Shown here: positions 7,301-16,039 of the stretch, piece after piece
Numbering within the stretch: the stretch's first letter is position 1
Layout: every line of letters begins with the position of its first letter
Assembly (NCBI GenBank): GCA_036386455.1
Contig: DASVVS010000164.1
Span: forward strand, 1 to 26,769
DNA: 26,769 nucleotides
Direction: 5' to 3'
Source: AC-37 sp036386455
Lineage (GTDB): Bacteria > Actinomycetota > Thermoleophilia > Solirubrobacterales > Thermoleophilaceae
Notes under the pieces: generated by a model
Told to the model about the DNA's origin: nothing
What the model saw: only the letters and a program-made list of their open reading frames with translations
The model's database searches: none
Position numbers and translations under genes: made by a program

Positions 7301-7932
7301 CGCCGCCGCTGACCATCGCCGTGCCGCGCGGCGCCCTGTTCGGGGACACGCTCGACCTGCTCGAACGGCTCGGGGTCGACACCGCGGAGATCCGCTCCAA
7401 CGACCGGAAGCTGTTCTTCCGCGAGGCCGGCGTGATCACGGTGCGGCCCAGCGACGTGCCCACGTACGTGGAGAGCGGCGCGGCGGACGTCGGGATCACC
7501 GGCAAGGACGTCCTGCTCGAGCAGGCCGACCGCCACGTGTACGAGCTGCTCGACCTCGGCTTCGGCGGCTGCCGGATGATCGTGGCCACGCGCGAGGGGG
7601 ACGACCCGCTGGGCGAGCCGCTGCGCCGCCGCGGCCTCGTGCGGGTGGCGACCAAGTACCCCCGGATCGCGCGCGACTGGTTCGCCTCGACCGGCCGCCA
7701 GGCCGAGATCGTGGAGGTCAAGGGCTCGGTGGAGCTGGCGCCGCTGACCGGGCTCGCCGACGCGATCGTGGACCTCACGGCCACGGGCCGGACGCTGGTG
7801 GAGAACGGCCTGGTGGAGCGCGAGCCGATCGTGGAGTCCACGGCACGGCTGATCGCGAACCCGGTCGCCCACAAGCTGAAGGCGGCCGCGATCGACGAGA
7901 TGGTGGACAGGCTGAGGGGTCTGTCCCCGTGA
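7297..7932 (+). CDS. hisG: ATP phosphoribosyltransferase catalytic subunit, short form (HisG)
   Basis: HisG condenses ATP with PRPP, the entry reaction of histidine synthesis. At 211 residues it is the short form, lacking the C-terminal ACT-like regulatory domain and therefore needing HisZ. Visible family marks are IAVPRGALFGDTL at the start, RSNDRKLFF, SGAADVGITGKDVL, and the PRPP-loop region DAIVDLTATGRTL. The GTG overlaps the hisZ stop by 4 nt, consistent with coupled 1:1 production of the complex. The 3' end overlaps hisD in the same way. Confidence 0.95.
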   Translation: MTPPLTIAVPRGALFGDTLDLLERLGVDTAEIRSNDRKLFFREAGVITVRPSDVPTYVESGAADVGITGKDVLLEQADRHVYELLDLGFGGCRMIVATREGDDPLGEPLRRRGLVRVATKYPRIARDWFASTGRQAEIVEVKGSVELAPLTGLADAIVDLTATGRTLVENGLVEREPIVESTARLIANPVAHKLKAAAIDEMVDRLRGLSP

Positions 7933-9170
7933 GGATCGAGCTGCTCGGACCCGGCGCGCGGGTCGTGGACGTGCGGCCGCCCCCCTCGGGCGTCGGCGTG
8001 GAGGACGACGTGCGCGGGATCCTCGACCGGGTGCGCACCGGCGGCGACGACGCCGTCCGCGAGCTCACCGAGCGCTTCGACCACGCCGAGCTGGCGCCGG
8101 ACGAGCTGGCGGTGCCACCGGCGGAGATCGACAGCGCCGTGGCCGCGCTCGAGCCGGGCGTGCTGGCCGGGCTGCGGCTGGCGATCGAGAACGTGCGCTC
8201 GGTGGCGCGCGCCCAGCTGCGCGACACCGTGCGCGTGGACCTGAAGGCCGGGCACTCCGTCGAGGTGGTTGAGACCCCCGTCCGGAGGGCGGCGGCCTAC
8301 GTCCCCGGCGGCCGTGCCCCGTACCCGTCGACGGTCGTGATGTGCGCGATCACGGCGCGCGTGGCCGGGGTGGACGAGTTCGCCGTGTGCGCCCCGCCGG
8401 GCCCGGGCGCGCGCGCCCATCCCACGATCCTCGCCGCGTGCGGCCTCTGCGGCGTGAACGAGGTCTACCGCATGGGCGGCGCGCAGGCGATCGGGGCGCT
8501 GGCCTACGGGACCGAGTCGGTGCGTCCCGTCGACGTGGTCGTCGGCCCGGGCAACCGCTTCGTGACCGAGGCCAAGCGGCAGGTGGCCGGGACCGTCGGC
8601 ATCGACGGGCTGGCCGGCCCGAGCGAGCTCGTGGTGGTGGCGAGCGCCGGCGCCGACCCCGAGCTGCTCGCGCTCGACCTCCTCGCGCAGGGCGAGCACG
8701 GCCCGGACAGCCTGCTGGTCGGGATCTCGCCGGACGCCGGCCTGCTCCGGGCGATCCTGGACGCGATCGAGCGCGGGCCGAACGTGCCCGCCGAGCGCTG
8801 CGTCCTGGTCGAGGCCCGCGACACGGCGGCGGCGGTCCGGCTGGCCGACGCGATCGCCCCGGAGCACCTCCAGCTCGCGGGCGAGGAGGCGGAGGCGCTG
8901 GCGGGCAAGGTCCGCTCGGCGGGCTGCCTGTTCCTCGGGCGCAACGGGGCCACGGCCTTCGGCGACTACGTCGCCGGCTCGAACCACGTGCTCCCGACCG
9001 GCGGCGCAGCACGCTTCGGCAGCGCCCTCTCGGTCGCGACCTTCAGGCGCCGGATGGCGCGGATATCGTTGCCGGACAGCGCCGTCGAGCGCCTGGCTCC
9101 CCCCGCCGCGGCGCTCGCGCGCGCGGAGGGCTTTCCGCTCCACGGCGAGTCGATGGAGCGCCGCGTATGA
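7929..9170 (+). CDS. hisD: Histidinol dehydrogenase (HisD)
   Basis: HisD oxidises L-histidinol to L-histidine in two NAD-dependent steps using a zinc site. The protein has 413 residues, close to the family norm. Characteristic segments include YVPGGRAPYPSTVVM, NEVYRMGGAQAIGALAYG, VVGPGNRFVTEAKRQV, GPSELVV, AQGEHGPDS, APEHLQL and NGATAFGDYVAGSNHVLPT, which hold the Zn- and histidinol-binding residues. The GTG start overlaps the hisG stop. hisC, usual between hisD and hisB in actinobacteria, is absent at this position. Confidence 0.96.
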   Translation: MRIELLGPGARVVDVRPPPSGVGVEDDVRGILDRVRTGGDDAVRELTERFDHAELAPDELAVPPAEIDSAVAALEPGVLAGLRLAIENVRSVARAQLRDTVRVDLKAGHSVEVVETPVRRAAAYVPGGRAPYPSTVVMCAITARVAGVDEFAVCAPPGPGARAHPTILAACGLCGVNEVYRMGGAQAIGALAYGTESVRPVDVVVGPGNRFVTEAKRQVAGTVGIDGLAGPSELVVVASAGADPELLALDLLAQGEHGPDSLLVGISPDAGLLRAILDAIERGPNVPAERCVLVEARDTAAAVRLADAIAPEHLQLAGEEAEALAGKVRSAGCLFLGRNGATAFGDYVAGSNHVLPTGGAARFGSALSVATFRRRMARISLPDSAVERLAPPAAALARAEGFPLHGESMERRV

Positions 9171-9754
9171 GCCGCACCGCCGAGATCCAACGCACCACAC
9201 GCGAGACCGACATCGCCCTCACGCTGGGCCTCGACGGCTCGGGCGCGGGCACGCGCGAGACCGGCGTGGGCTTCCTCGACCACATGCTCGACGCGCTCGC
9301 CCGCCACGGCCGGCTCGACCTCGACGTGCGCGCGAAGGGCGACCTCCAGACCGGGCCGCACCACACGGTCGAGGACGTGGGCATCGTGTTCGGGCAGGCC
9401 CTCGACCAGGCGCTCGGCGACCGCGCCGGGATCCTCCGCTACGGCGAGGCGACGGTGCCGATGGACGAGTCGCGCGCGAGCGCCGCGATCGACGTCTCGG
9501 GGCGTCCGCTCGCGGTGTTCGAGGGCGACTGGCCGGAGCGCCCGGTCGGCGACCTGGAGGAGGGCCTGCCCCAGGAGATGCTGCGCGCGATCGCCTCCAC
9601 CGCCAGGATCACCCTGCACGTGCGCATCGAGACCGCCGGCAACGACCACCACGCGATCGAGGCCGCCTTCAAGGCGTTCGCGCTCGCGCTGCGCCGGGCT
9701 GTGGCGATCGACCCGACCGAGAGCGGCGTGCCTTCCACGAAGGGGCTGCTGTGA
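9167..9754 (+). CDS. hisB: Imidazoleglycerol-phosphate dehydratase (HisB)
   Basis: HisB dehydrates imidazole glycerol phosphate to imidazole acetol phosphate. The 195-residue protein is the monofunctional form, with no fused histidinol phosphatase. The metal-binding motifs are clear: FLDHMLDALARHG, HHTVEDVGI and GNDHHAIEAAFKA. The ATG overlaps the hisD stop by 4 nt (ATGA), and the stop overlaps the hisH GTG. Confidence 0.96.
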   Translation: MSRTAEIQRTTRETDIALTLGLDGSGAGTRETGVGFLDHMLDALARHGRLDLDVRAKGDLQTGPHHTVEDVGIVFGQALDQALGDRAGILRYGEATVPMDESRASAAIDVSGRPLAVFEGDWPERPVGDLEEGLPQEMLRAIASTARITLHVRIETAGNDHHAIEAAFKAFALALRRAVAIDPTESGVPSTKGLL

Positions 9755-10371
9755 GGCGGGTCGCGATCGTGGACTACGGGATGGGCAACCTGCGCTCGGT
9801 CGAGAAGGCCTTCGAGCACGTGGGCGTGGAGGCGGACCTGACGAACGACCACGAGCGGATCCGCGCGGCAGACGGCGTGGTGCTGCCAGGCGTGGGCGCG
9901 TTCCCGAAGGCGATGGAGCGCATCCGCGAGCTCGGGCTCGACGAGGTGATCCGCGAGCGGGTCGAGGAGGGCGTGCCCACGCTCGGCATCTGCCTCGGGC
10001 TGCAGCTCCTGTTCGAGTCCTCGACCGAGCTGGGCGGCGCGGAGGGGCTCGGGCTCGTGCCCGGTGCCGTCGACAGGCTCGCCGCTCCCGGTCTCAAGCT
10101 GCCCCAGATCGGCTGGAACGAAGTTGCCTGGCGGCGCGAGTCGCCGCTCGTCGAGGGACTGCCGGAGCGCTCGGCGATGTACCACGTGCACACGTTCGCG
10201 CCGCGCCCGCGCGACCCCGGCGACGTGCTCGGCGTCGCCACGTATGGCGAGGAGTTCGTGACCGCGATCGATCGCGCGCCGGTGTACGGAGTCCAGTTCC
10301 ACCCCGAGAAGTCGGGCCCGGCCGGGCTCAGGCTGCTGGCGGCGTTCGCCCGCAGCCGCGTCGCGGCATGA
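9751..10371 (+). CDS. hisH: Imidazole glycerol phosphate synthase, glutaminase subunit (HisH)
   Basis: HisH is a class I glutamine amidotransferase that passes ammonia to HisF. The 206-residue protein opens with VAIVDYGMGNLRSVEKA. It has the nucleophile elbow GICLGLQLLFE with the catalytic Cys, and near the end FHPEKSG with catalytic His and Glu. Overlaps with hisB and hisA on either side fit a translationally coupled operon. Confidence 0.96.
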   Translation: MRRVAIVDYGMGNLRSVEKAFEHVGVEADLTNDHERIRAADGVVLPGVGAFPKAMERIRELGLDEVIRERVEEGVPTLGICLGLQLLFESSTELGGAEGLGLVPGAVDRLAAPGLKLPQIGWNEVAWRRESPLVEGLPERSAMYHVHTFAPRPRDPGDVLGVATYGEEFVTAIDRAPVYGVQFHPEKSGPAGLRLLAAFARSRVAA

Positions 10372-11093
10372 TCCTCCTCCCGGCCATCGACATCCGCGAC
10401 GGCAAGGCCGTGCGGCTGGAGAAGGGCGACTTCGCGCGCGAGACCGTGTACGTGGACGACCCGCTCGAGGCGGCGCGGGCGTGGGTCGAGGCGGGCGCCC
10501 GGCAGCTCCACGTGGTCGACCTCGACGGCGCCCGCGAGGGCGAGCCGGCCAACCTGCACCACCTGCGGCGGATCACGTCGGAGCTGACCGTGCCGGTGCA
10601 GTACGGCGGCGGGCTGCGGTCGCTGGTGGCCGTGCGCGAGGCGCTCGCTGCCGGGGCCTCACGGGTGGTGGTGGGCACGGCCGCCTACAACGACCTCGAC
10701 TTCCTCGACTCGATCGTGGAGACCTGGGGCGTGCGGGTCTGCGTGGCGATCGACGTGCGCGGCGGCCACGTCTCCGTCTCGGGCTGGACCCAGACCACCC
10801 AGATGCCCGCGCGCGACGTGATCGAGCGGCTCCAGGGCCGCGGCGTGAAGCAGTTCGTCTACACCGACGTGGACCGCGACGGGATGCTCGAGGGGCCGGA
10901 CCTCGACGACGTGCGCGCGGTGGGGGAGGCGATCCGCGGACGCTTCATCTACTCGGGCGGGATCGCCTCGCTCGACGACCTGCGCGCGCTGAGGGAGCTG
11001 CGGCTCGTGAACCTCGCGGGCGTGATCTCGGGCAAGGCGCTCTACGAGAAGCGATTCACCGTGGCCGAGGGCAACGAGGTCCTGGAGGACTAG
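10368..11093 (+). CDS. hisA: ProFAR isomerase (HisA, possibly PriA-type)
   Basis: HisA is the (beta/alpha)8 isomerase that converts ProFAR to PRFAR. The 241-residue protein starts LLPAIDIRDGKAVRL with the first catalytic Asp, and has QYGGGLRS and the second Asp region YTDVDRDGMLEGP. In many actinobacteria the HisA enzyme (PriA) also performs the TrpF reaction. The sequence alone does not settle this; absence of trpF from the rest of the genome would favour it. The ATG overlaps the hisH stop. Confidence 0.95.
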   Translation: MILLPAIDIRDGKAVRLEKGDFARETVYVDDPLEAARAWVEAGARQLHVVDLDGAREGEPANLHHLRRITSELTVPVQYGGGLRSLVAVREALAAGASRVVVGTAAYNDLDFLDSIVETWGVRVCVAIDVRGGHVSVSGWTQTTQMPARDVIERLQGRGVKQFVYTDVDRDGMLEGPDLDDVRAVGEAIRGRFIYSGGIASLDDLRALRELRLVNLAGVISGKALYEKRFTVAEGNEVLED

Positions 11094-11098
11094 GACCG

Positions 11099-11890
11099 GT
11101 GCTGCTCAAGCGCGTGATCCCGTGCCTCGACGTGGACAAGGGCCGCGTGGTGAAGGGCACGAACTTCGTGGACATCCGCGACGCCGGCGATCCCGTCGAG
11201 CTGGCCATGCGCTACGAGGAGGAGGGCGGGGACGAGCTCGTGTTCCTCGACATCACCGCCTCGCACGAGAAGCGCGACACGATCGTGGAGCTGGCGCGGC
11301 GCACGGCGAACGACGTCTTCATCCCGTTCACGATCGGCGGCGGGATCCGCTCCGTGGAGGACGCCCAGGCCGTGCTCGACGCGGGCGCCGACAAGGTCTC
11401 GGTGAACAGCGCCGCCGTGGCGCGGCCGGAGCTGATCGGCGAGCTCGCCCAGGTGTTCGGCGCGCAGTGCGTGGTGCTGGCGATCGACGCGAAGCGGGCC
11501 GGCGACGCGGGGCCGGGCGACTCCGCGGGCGCGGCCGCCTCCGGCTACGAGGTCTTCGTGAACGGCGGCCGCAAGGCCGTGAGCCGCGACGCGGTGGAGT
11601 GGGCGCGCGAGGGCGCCGAGCGCGGCGCCGGCGAGATCCTGCTGACCAGCATGGACCGCGACGGCACCGAGCACGGCTACGAGCTCGGTCTGACCCGGGC
11701 GGTCGCCGACGCGGTGGACGTCCCGGTGATCGCGTCCGGCGGGGCGGGCAACCTCGACCACTTGGTGGACGCGGTGGAGCAGGGACACGCCGACGCGGTG
11801 CTGTGCGCCTCGATCTTCCACTACGGGTCCTACACGGTCAGAGAGGCGAAGGACCGCATGCGTTCGGCCGGCATCCCGGTCCGGGAGTAG
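11099..11890 (+). CDS. hisF: Imidazole glycerol phosphate synthase, cyclase subunit (HisF)
   Basis: HisF is the cyclase half of the HisH-HisF synthase, producing IGP and AICAR from PRFAR and ammonia. The 263-residue barrel has KRVIPCLDVDKGRVVKG with catalytic Asp11, FTIGGGIRS, and Asp130 in VVLAIDAKR. A Gly/Ala/Asp-rich stretch after the second Asp (about residues 134-149) looks somewhat longer than in common HisF proteins. Its GTG lies 5 nt after the hisA stop. The cca-type gene begins 3 nt after its own stop, so the operon appears to continue. Confidence 0.96.
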   Translation: MLLKRVIPCLDVDKGRVVKGTNFVDIRDAGDPVELAMRYEEEGGDELVFLDITASHEKRDTIVELARRTANDVFIPFTIGGGIRSVEDAQAVLDAGADKVSVNSAAVARPELIGELAQVFGAQCVVLAIDAKRAGDAGPGDSAGAAASGYEVFVNGGRKAVSRDAVEWAREGAERGAGEILLTSMDRDGTEHGYELGLTRAVADAVDVPVIASGGAGNLDHLVDAVEQGHADAVLCASIFHYGSYTVREAKDRMRSAGIPVRE

Positions 11891-11893
11891 CCC

Positions 11894-13108
11894 GTGGAGC
11901 GGCTGGCCGAGCGGGTCCGTGCTCTGCCCGGGATGGACGTGCTGCTGCCCGCGCTCGGCGGGCTGGCGCCCGCCTACCTCGTGGGCGGCGCGGTGCGCGA
12001 CCTGTTGCGCGGCGAGCGCGGGGTGGACCTGGACGTGGCGGTGGAGGACGACGCCACCGCGATCGCGAGGGCGGTGGCGGTTCGCGTGGGCGGCGAGGCG
12101 CGCCTGCACGAGCGCTTCGGTACGGCGACCGTGCGCGCCCCGGGCCTGCTCGTGGACCTGGCAACCACCCGGCGCGAGCGCTACGTGCGGCCCGGAGCGC
12201 TGCCCGAGGTGGAGCCCGCGACCCTGGACGAGGACCTCGCGCGGCGCGACTTCGCGATCAACGCGATGGCGCTGGCGCTGTCGGGCGACGACCTGGGACG
12301 GCTGGTGGACCCGCACGGCGGGCGCGCGGACCTCGACGCGCACGCGGTGCGCGTGCTGCACGACGAGAGCTTCCTCGACGACCCCACGCGGCTCCTGCGC
12401 GCCGTCCGCTACGAGGCGCGGCTGGGCTTCCGCATGGACCCCGGCACGGAGAAGCTCGCGCGGGCGGCGATCGACGGGGGCGCGCCGGCGACCGTGTCCG
12501 GCCACCGGATCGCCGACGAGCTGCTGGACCTGCTGGCCGAGGTCGAGGTGGCGCGCGCCGTGGAGCGGCTGTCCGATCTCGGCGTCGACCGGGCGCTCGA
12601 CCCCTCGCTCGAGGCCGACGCCGACCTCGTGGCCTCGGCGGCCCTGGCCTGCTCGGAGTGCGGCGCCGAGCGGACTCTCGCGGCCCTCGCGGCGCTGGTG
12701 GCGCGCGAGCCCGAGGCGCTGGCGCCGTGGGTGGACTCGCTGGGGCTCACCCGCAGCGACCGCGAGCGCGTGATGGCCGCCGCGCGCCAGGCACCGGGCC
12801 TCGTGGCGCCGCTGCGGGGCGATCTGCCGCCCAGCGCGGTGCACGCCCTGCTGCGCTGCGAGCCCCCCGAGACGCTGTCGCTCGCGCTCGCGATGGGCGC
12901 CCCGGCCAGGCCGATCCTGCGCTTCGTGGCCGACCTGCGCTCGGTGCACCTGGAGATCACCGGCAACGACCTCCTCGACGCGGGCGTGCCCAGCTCGCCG
13001 GCGATCGGCCGCGCGCTCGACGAGGTGCTCCGCATGAAGCTCGACGGAGAGCTGGCCGGGCGCGAGGACGAGCTGGCGGCGGCACTGGAGATCGCGCGTG
13101 GGTCCTGA
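11894..13108 (+). CDS. cca: Class II CCA tRNA nucleotidyltransferase / poly(A) polymerase family protein
   Basis: This 404-residue protein belongs to the class II polymerase-beta superfamily that adds CCA to tRNA 3' ends or poly(A) to RNA. The head domain has LVGGAVRDLLRG, the DLDVAVE metal-binding pair, RRDFAINAMA and DPTRLLRAVRYEARLGF. The C-terminal helical part is divergent. CCA-adding and poly(A)-adding enzymes cannot be separated safely by eye, so the symbol is tentative; a lone copy in the genome would favour CCA addition. It starts with GTG 3 nt after hisF and overlaps pgeF by 11 nt, so it is likely transcribed with the histidine genes. Confidence 0.85.
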   Translation: MERLAERVRALPGMDVLLPALGGLAPAYLVGGAVRDLLRGERGVDLDVAVEDDATAIARAVAVRVGGEARLHERFGTATVRAPGLLVDLATTRRERYVRPGALPEVEPATLDEDLARRDFAINAMALALSGDDLGRLVDPHGGRADLDAHAVRVLHDESFLDDPTRLLRAVRYEARLGFRMDPGTEKLARAAIDGGAPATVSGHRIADELLDLLAEVEVARAVERLSDLGVDRALDPSLEADADLVASAALACSECGAERTLAALAALVAREPEALAPWVDSLGLTRSDRERVMAAARQAPGLVAPLRGDLPPSAVHALLRCEPPETLSLALAMGAPARPILRFVADLRSVHLEITGNDLLDAGVPSSPAIGRALDEVLRMKLDGELAGREDELAAALEIARGS

Positions 13109-13787
13109 GGGCTTCGACGTGGAGCTCCCCGGCGCGCGCGCCTTCTTCTCGACGCGGGTCGGCGGCGTGAGCGAGGGGCCGTACGAGTCGCTCAACCTCG
13201 GGATCCTCACCGACGACGACCAGGCGCGCGTGGAGGAGAACCGGCGCCGCGTCCTGGCCCGGGCCGGCGCCGAGCACGCGGCCTTCGGGCACCAGGTGCA
13301 CGGCACGCACGTCGTCGAGTGGGACGGCCCGGCGGCCCAGCCGCTCGTGGAATCCGACGGCCACGCGACCGCCGTGGAGGGGCTTGCCCTGCTCGTCCTG
13401 GTGGCCGACTGCCTGCCGGTCGCGCTGGCGGGGCCCGGCCGCGTGGCGATGCTCCACTGCGGCTGGCGCGGGCTCGCCGGCGGCATCGTGGAAGGGGCGC
13501 TCGCCACCTTCGCCGAGCCCCCCGCCGCGGCACTCGGGCCGTGCATCGGCCGCTGCTGCTACGAGGTGGGGCCTGAGGTGCTGGACGCGTTCGCGGACCT
13601 CGACGGCGTCGCCGACGGGCGGATGCTCGACCTGCGCGCGGTGGCGGAGGCCAAGCTCCGCGCGGGCGGGGTGGAGGACGTGCGGCACGTCGACGTCTGC
13701 ACGAGCTGCAACCCCGGCCTGCTCTTCTCCCACCGCCGCGACAGGGGCGTGACCGGCCGTCAATGCGGCGTCGTGGTGCGCACGTGA
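13098..13787 (+). CDS. pgeF: Laccase-domain purine nucleoside phosphorylase family protein (PgeF/YfiH)
   Basis: This 229-residue protein of the YfiH/PgeF family was once called multicopper polyphenol oxidase. Members are now known as zinc enzymes acting on purine nucleosides, and E. coli PgeF is linked to peptidoglycan editing. Motifs seen are FSTRVGGVSEGPY, the HQVHG histidine, ADCLPVAL with the Cys, LHCGWRGLAGG with the His, and GPCIGRCCYEVG. In actinobacteria the gene normally follows ftsZ and precedes yggS and sepF. Here ftsZ is missing and the gene sits at the end of the his-cca chain. Confidence 0.93.
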   Translation: MGPEGFDVELPGARAFFSTRVGGVSEGPYESLNLGILTDDDQARVEENRRRVLARAGAEHAAFGHQVHGTHVVEWDGPAAQPLVESDGHATAVEGLALLVLVADCLPVALAGPGRVAMLHCGWRGLAGGIVEGALATFAEPPAAALGPCIGRCCYEVGPEVLDAFADLDGVADGRMLDLRAVAEAKLRAGGVEDVRHVDVCTSCNPGLLFSHRRDRGVTGRQCGVVVRT

Positions 13788-14395
13788 TGGACCCGAGGCG
13801 GATCCGCGACAACCTGGACCGCGTGCGCGAGCGCATCGGCGGCGAGGTGGAGATATGCGCCGCGATCAAGTACGTCGCGCTCGAGGACCTGCCCGCGCTG
13901 GCGGAGGGCGGCATCACGCTGGTCGGCGAGAACCGCGCGCAGGACATGCTCGCCAAGCACGAGGCGCACGGCGGCCTGTTCGAGGGATGGGACTTCATCG
14001 GCGCGCTCCAGTCGCGCAAGGTCCGCGACGTGGCGCCGGTCGCGCGGTTGATCCACTCGGTCGCGTCGGAGTCGGCGCTGGGGCAGCTCGAGAAGCACCC
14101 GGCGCGGGAGGTGCTGATCGAGGTGAACGTCGCCGGGGAGGAGGGCAAGGCCGGCATCGCGCCCGGCGAGCTGGCCGGCTACATCGAGCGCTGCCCGGTC
14201 CCGGTCACCGGCCTGATGACGATGCCGCCGTTCGCGGAGCGGCCCGAGAGGAGCCAGCCGCACTTCGCGCGCCTGGCCGAGCTGGCCGCCGAGCACGGCC
14301 TCGCGAAGCTCTCGATGGGCACGACCCAGGACCACGAGGTGGCGGTGCAGGAGGGCGCGACGATCGTTCGGCTCGGTACGGTCCTGTACGCGTGA
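13787..14395 (+). CDS. yggS: YggS-family pyridoxal-phosphate homeostasis protein
   Basis: YggS proteins bind PLP on a single alanine-racemase-like barrel domain and help maintain vitamin B6 and amino acid balance; no catalytic activity is firmly known. The 202-residue protein has the PLP Lys in AAIKYV near residue 27, LVGENRAQDM, WDFIGALQSRKVR, LIEVNVAGEEGKAG, GLMTMPP and LSMGTTQDHEVAVQEG. The ATG at 13787 overlaps the pgeF stop as TGATG. An earlier in-frame ATG at 13763 lies well inside pgeF and is less likely. Confidence 0.93.
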   Translation: MDPRRIRDNLDRVRERIGGEVEICAAIKYVALEDLPALAEGGITLVGENRAQDMLAKHEAHGGLFEGWDFIGALQSRKVRDVAPVARLIHSVASESALGQLEKHPAREVLIEVNVAGEEGKAGIAPGELAGYIERCPVPVTGLMTMPPFAERPERSQPHFARLAELAAEHGLAKLSMGTTQDHEVAVQEGATIVRLGTVLYA

Positions 14396-15228
14396 TGCGC
14401 GTGCACGCCATCAGCACCGGCACCGTCCGGGTCACGACCCGCCAGCGGCGCGGCTCGGGGCCGGGACCGCTGCGCCCGCTGCTCACGATGCTGGACCGCG
14501 AGTTCACGGACCCGCTGCCGATCTGGACCTGGGCCATCGAGCACCCCGAGGGCGTGATCGTGGTGGACACGGGCGAGACCGCCCGCACGAGCGAGCCGGG
14601 CTGGTTCCCGCGCTGGCACCCGTACTTCCACCTGGCGGTGCGCTTCGACGTGTCGCCCGAGCAGGAGATCGGGCCGCAGCTGCGGGCGCTCGGCATCGAG
14701 CCGGGCGACGTGCGGAAGGTCGCGGTCACGCACCTCCACACCGACCATGCCGGCGGGCTCGGGCACTTCCCGGACTCGGAGATCCTCGTCTCGAAGGCGG
14801 AGCTCGACCTCGCCTCCGGCACGATGGGCAAGCTGCGCGGCTTCATCCCGCACCGCTGGCCCGGCTGGTTCGAGCCGACCGCGTTCGAGACGCGCAGCGA
14901 GCCCTTCGGCCCGTTCGAGGCGAGCCTGCCGCTGACCGAGGCGGGCGACGTGCGCATCGTCCCGACCCCCGGCCACACGCACGGCCACGTCTCGGTGGTG
15001 CTGGACGAGGGCGAGCGCGTGGTCTTCTTCGCCGGCGACACGACCTACGACGAGGCCCTGCTGCTGGACGACGCGATCGACGGCGTCTGCCCCGACCCGG
15101 ACGCCGCCAGGGCCACGATGGGCCGCATCCGGGCTCAGGCCGTGGAGCGCCCGACGGTGTACCTGCCGACGCACGACCCGCGGGCGGGCGAGCGGCTCGA
15201 GGCGCGCGAGCCGCTGGCGCTCGCCTAG
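14395..15228 (+). CDS. Metallo-beta-lactamase-fold hydrolase, lactonase-like
   Basis: This 277-residue MBL-fold protein has a complete binuclear metal site: HLHTDH at residues 113-118, GHTHGH near 197-203, the Asp in AGDTTYD, and a final His in PTHDP. Together with the N-terminal region, this resembles the N-acyl-homoserine-lactonase-like branch of the superfamily, but the substrate cannot be told from sequence. The ATG overlaps the yggS stop (TGATG), so it is probably the last gene of the long operon. Its stop shares a CTAG with the stop of the convergent alpha/beta hydrolase. Confidence 0.88.
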   Translation: MRVHAISTGTVRVTTRQRRGSGPGPLRPLLTMLDREFTDPLPIWTWAIEHPEGVIVVDTGETARTSEPGWFPRWHPYFHLAVRFDVSPEQEIGPQLRALGIEPGDVRKVAVTHLHTDHAGGLGHFPDSEILVSKAELDLASGTMGKLRGFIPHRWPGWFEPTAFETRSEPFGPFEASLPLTEAGDVRIVPTPGHTHGHVSVVLDEGERVVFFAGDTTYDEALLLDDAIDGVCPDPDAARATMGRIRAQAVERPTVYLPTHDPRAGERLEAREPLALA

Positions 15229-16016
15229 GACCCCGCGCGCTCGGCCAGGAAGTCCGCGATCGCGCGCGAGAGCCGCGCGCCCTGCCACGCGAGCGGCGCC
15301 TTGCCCTCCTCCTCCACGAGCAGCCGCCCGTCCGGCAGCTCCTCGGCGTAGCGCTCGGCCAGCGCCAGCGGGTGCATCGGGTCGGCCTCGTCGCGCGAGC
15401 CGACCACGAGCACCGGCGCCCGCACCTCGCGCAGCGCCTCGAGCCCGGGGAACGCCTCCGAGCGCGGCACGATCCGCAGGGCCCGCGCCACGGCGCCGAG
15501 GTCGCGGTGCAGCGACAGCCGCTGGCGCGCGTTCTCGAGCGCCGCGTCGCGGAAGCGCTCCGCCACGTCGCGGGCGCCCCAGGACTCGAGGAACCCGTCG
15601 ATGCCGCCCGCGTCGAGAGCGTCGGCCATCGCGTCCCACTTCCCGGCCTCGGCTCCCTCGCCGCCGTATCCAGGCGTGATCGCGACCACGGCGCTCACCC
15701 GCTCCGGATGGTCGAGCGCGAACCGCAGCGCGGTGTGCGCGCCCATCGACACGCCCGCCAGCGCCGCCCGATCCAGGTCGTACTCGTCCACGATGCGGCC
15801 GAGGTCGGCGCACAGGTCCGAGTACTCGTACGCGTCCGGGTCCTCGGGCGCGGCGGACTCGCCGTGGCCACGGGCGTCGTAGGCGACGATTCGGTGGCCG
15901 GAGCGGGGGAGGGCCTTCGACCGGTGCACCACGTAGCGCTTGGTGGCCGAGAGCCCGTGAAGCAGCACCACGGGCGGGCCGTCGCCCAGCTGGGCGGAGT
16001 CGAGGCGCGGGGGCAT
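15225..16016 (-). CDS. Alpha/beta hydrolase fold protein lacking the usual catalytic His
   Basis: This 263-residue alpha/beta hydrolase has the oxyanion-hole LLHGL (residues 18-22), YDARGHGES, and the nucleophile elbow AGVSMGAH with Ser90. An acidic candidate lies in VVGSRDEADP (Asp209 or Asp212). At the usual place of the catalytic His, close to the C-terminus, the sequence reads EEEGKAPLAWQG with Lys239 where GH is expected. The enzyme may use another His (for example His215), or may have lost classical hydrolase activity. The ATG lies 6 nt after a TACGTT box with no Shine-Dalgarno. Divergent from sepF. Confidence 0.87.
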   Translation of the reverse strand: MPPRLDSAQLGDGPPVVLLHGLSATKRYVVHRSKALPRSGHRIVAYDARGHGESAAPEDPDAYEYSDLCADLGRIVDEYDLDRAALAGVSMGAHTALRFALDHPERVSAVVAITPGYGGEGAEAGKWDAMADALDAGGIDGFLESWGARDVAERFRDAALENARQRLSLHRDLGAVARALRIVPRSEAFPGLEALREVRAPVLVVGSRDEADPMHPLALAERYAEELPDGRLLVEEEGKAPLAWQGARLSRAIADFLAERAGS

Positions 16017-16034
16017 CCCGGTAACGTAAGTAAA
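16017..16034. promoter_or_regulatory. Overlapping divergent -10 boxes between alpha/beta hydrolase and sepF
   Basis: The AT-richer core GTAACGTAAG holds a minus-strand TACGTT (plus 23-28 of 16000) that ends 6 nt before the hydrolase ATG. It also holds a plus-strand TAACGT (16022-16027) pointing toward sepF. The two boxes overlap, so polymerase could probably use only one direction at a time. Confidence 0.4.
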
Positions 16035-16039
16035 CGAAA

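Noticed and set aside
11090..13546. An 818-codon open frame on the minus strand across hisF, cca and pgeF
   Set aside because: Its Arg/His/Gly-rich composition is that of a shadow frame in GC-rich DNA, and the plus strand holds clearly conserved genes throughout.
15225..15228. Shared CTAG serving as the stop of both convergent genes
   Set aside because: It is real, but such tail-to-tail stop sharing is common in compact genomes and needs no special function.
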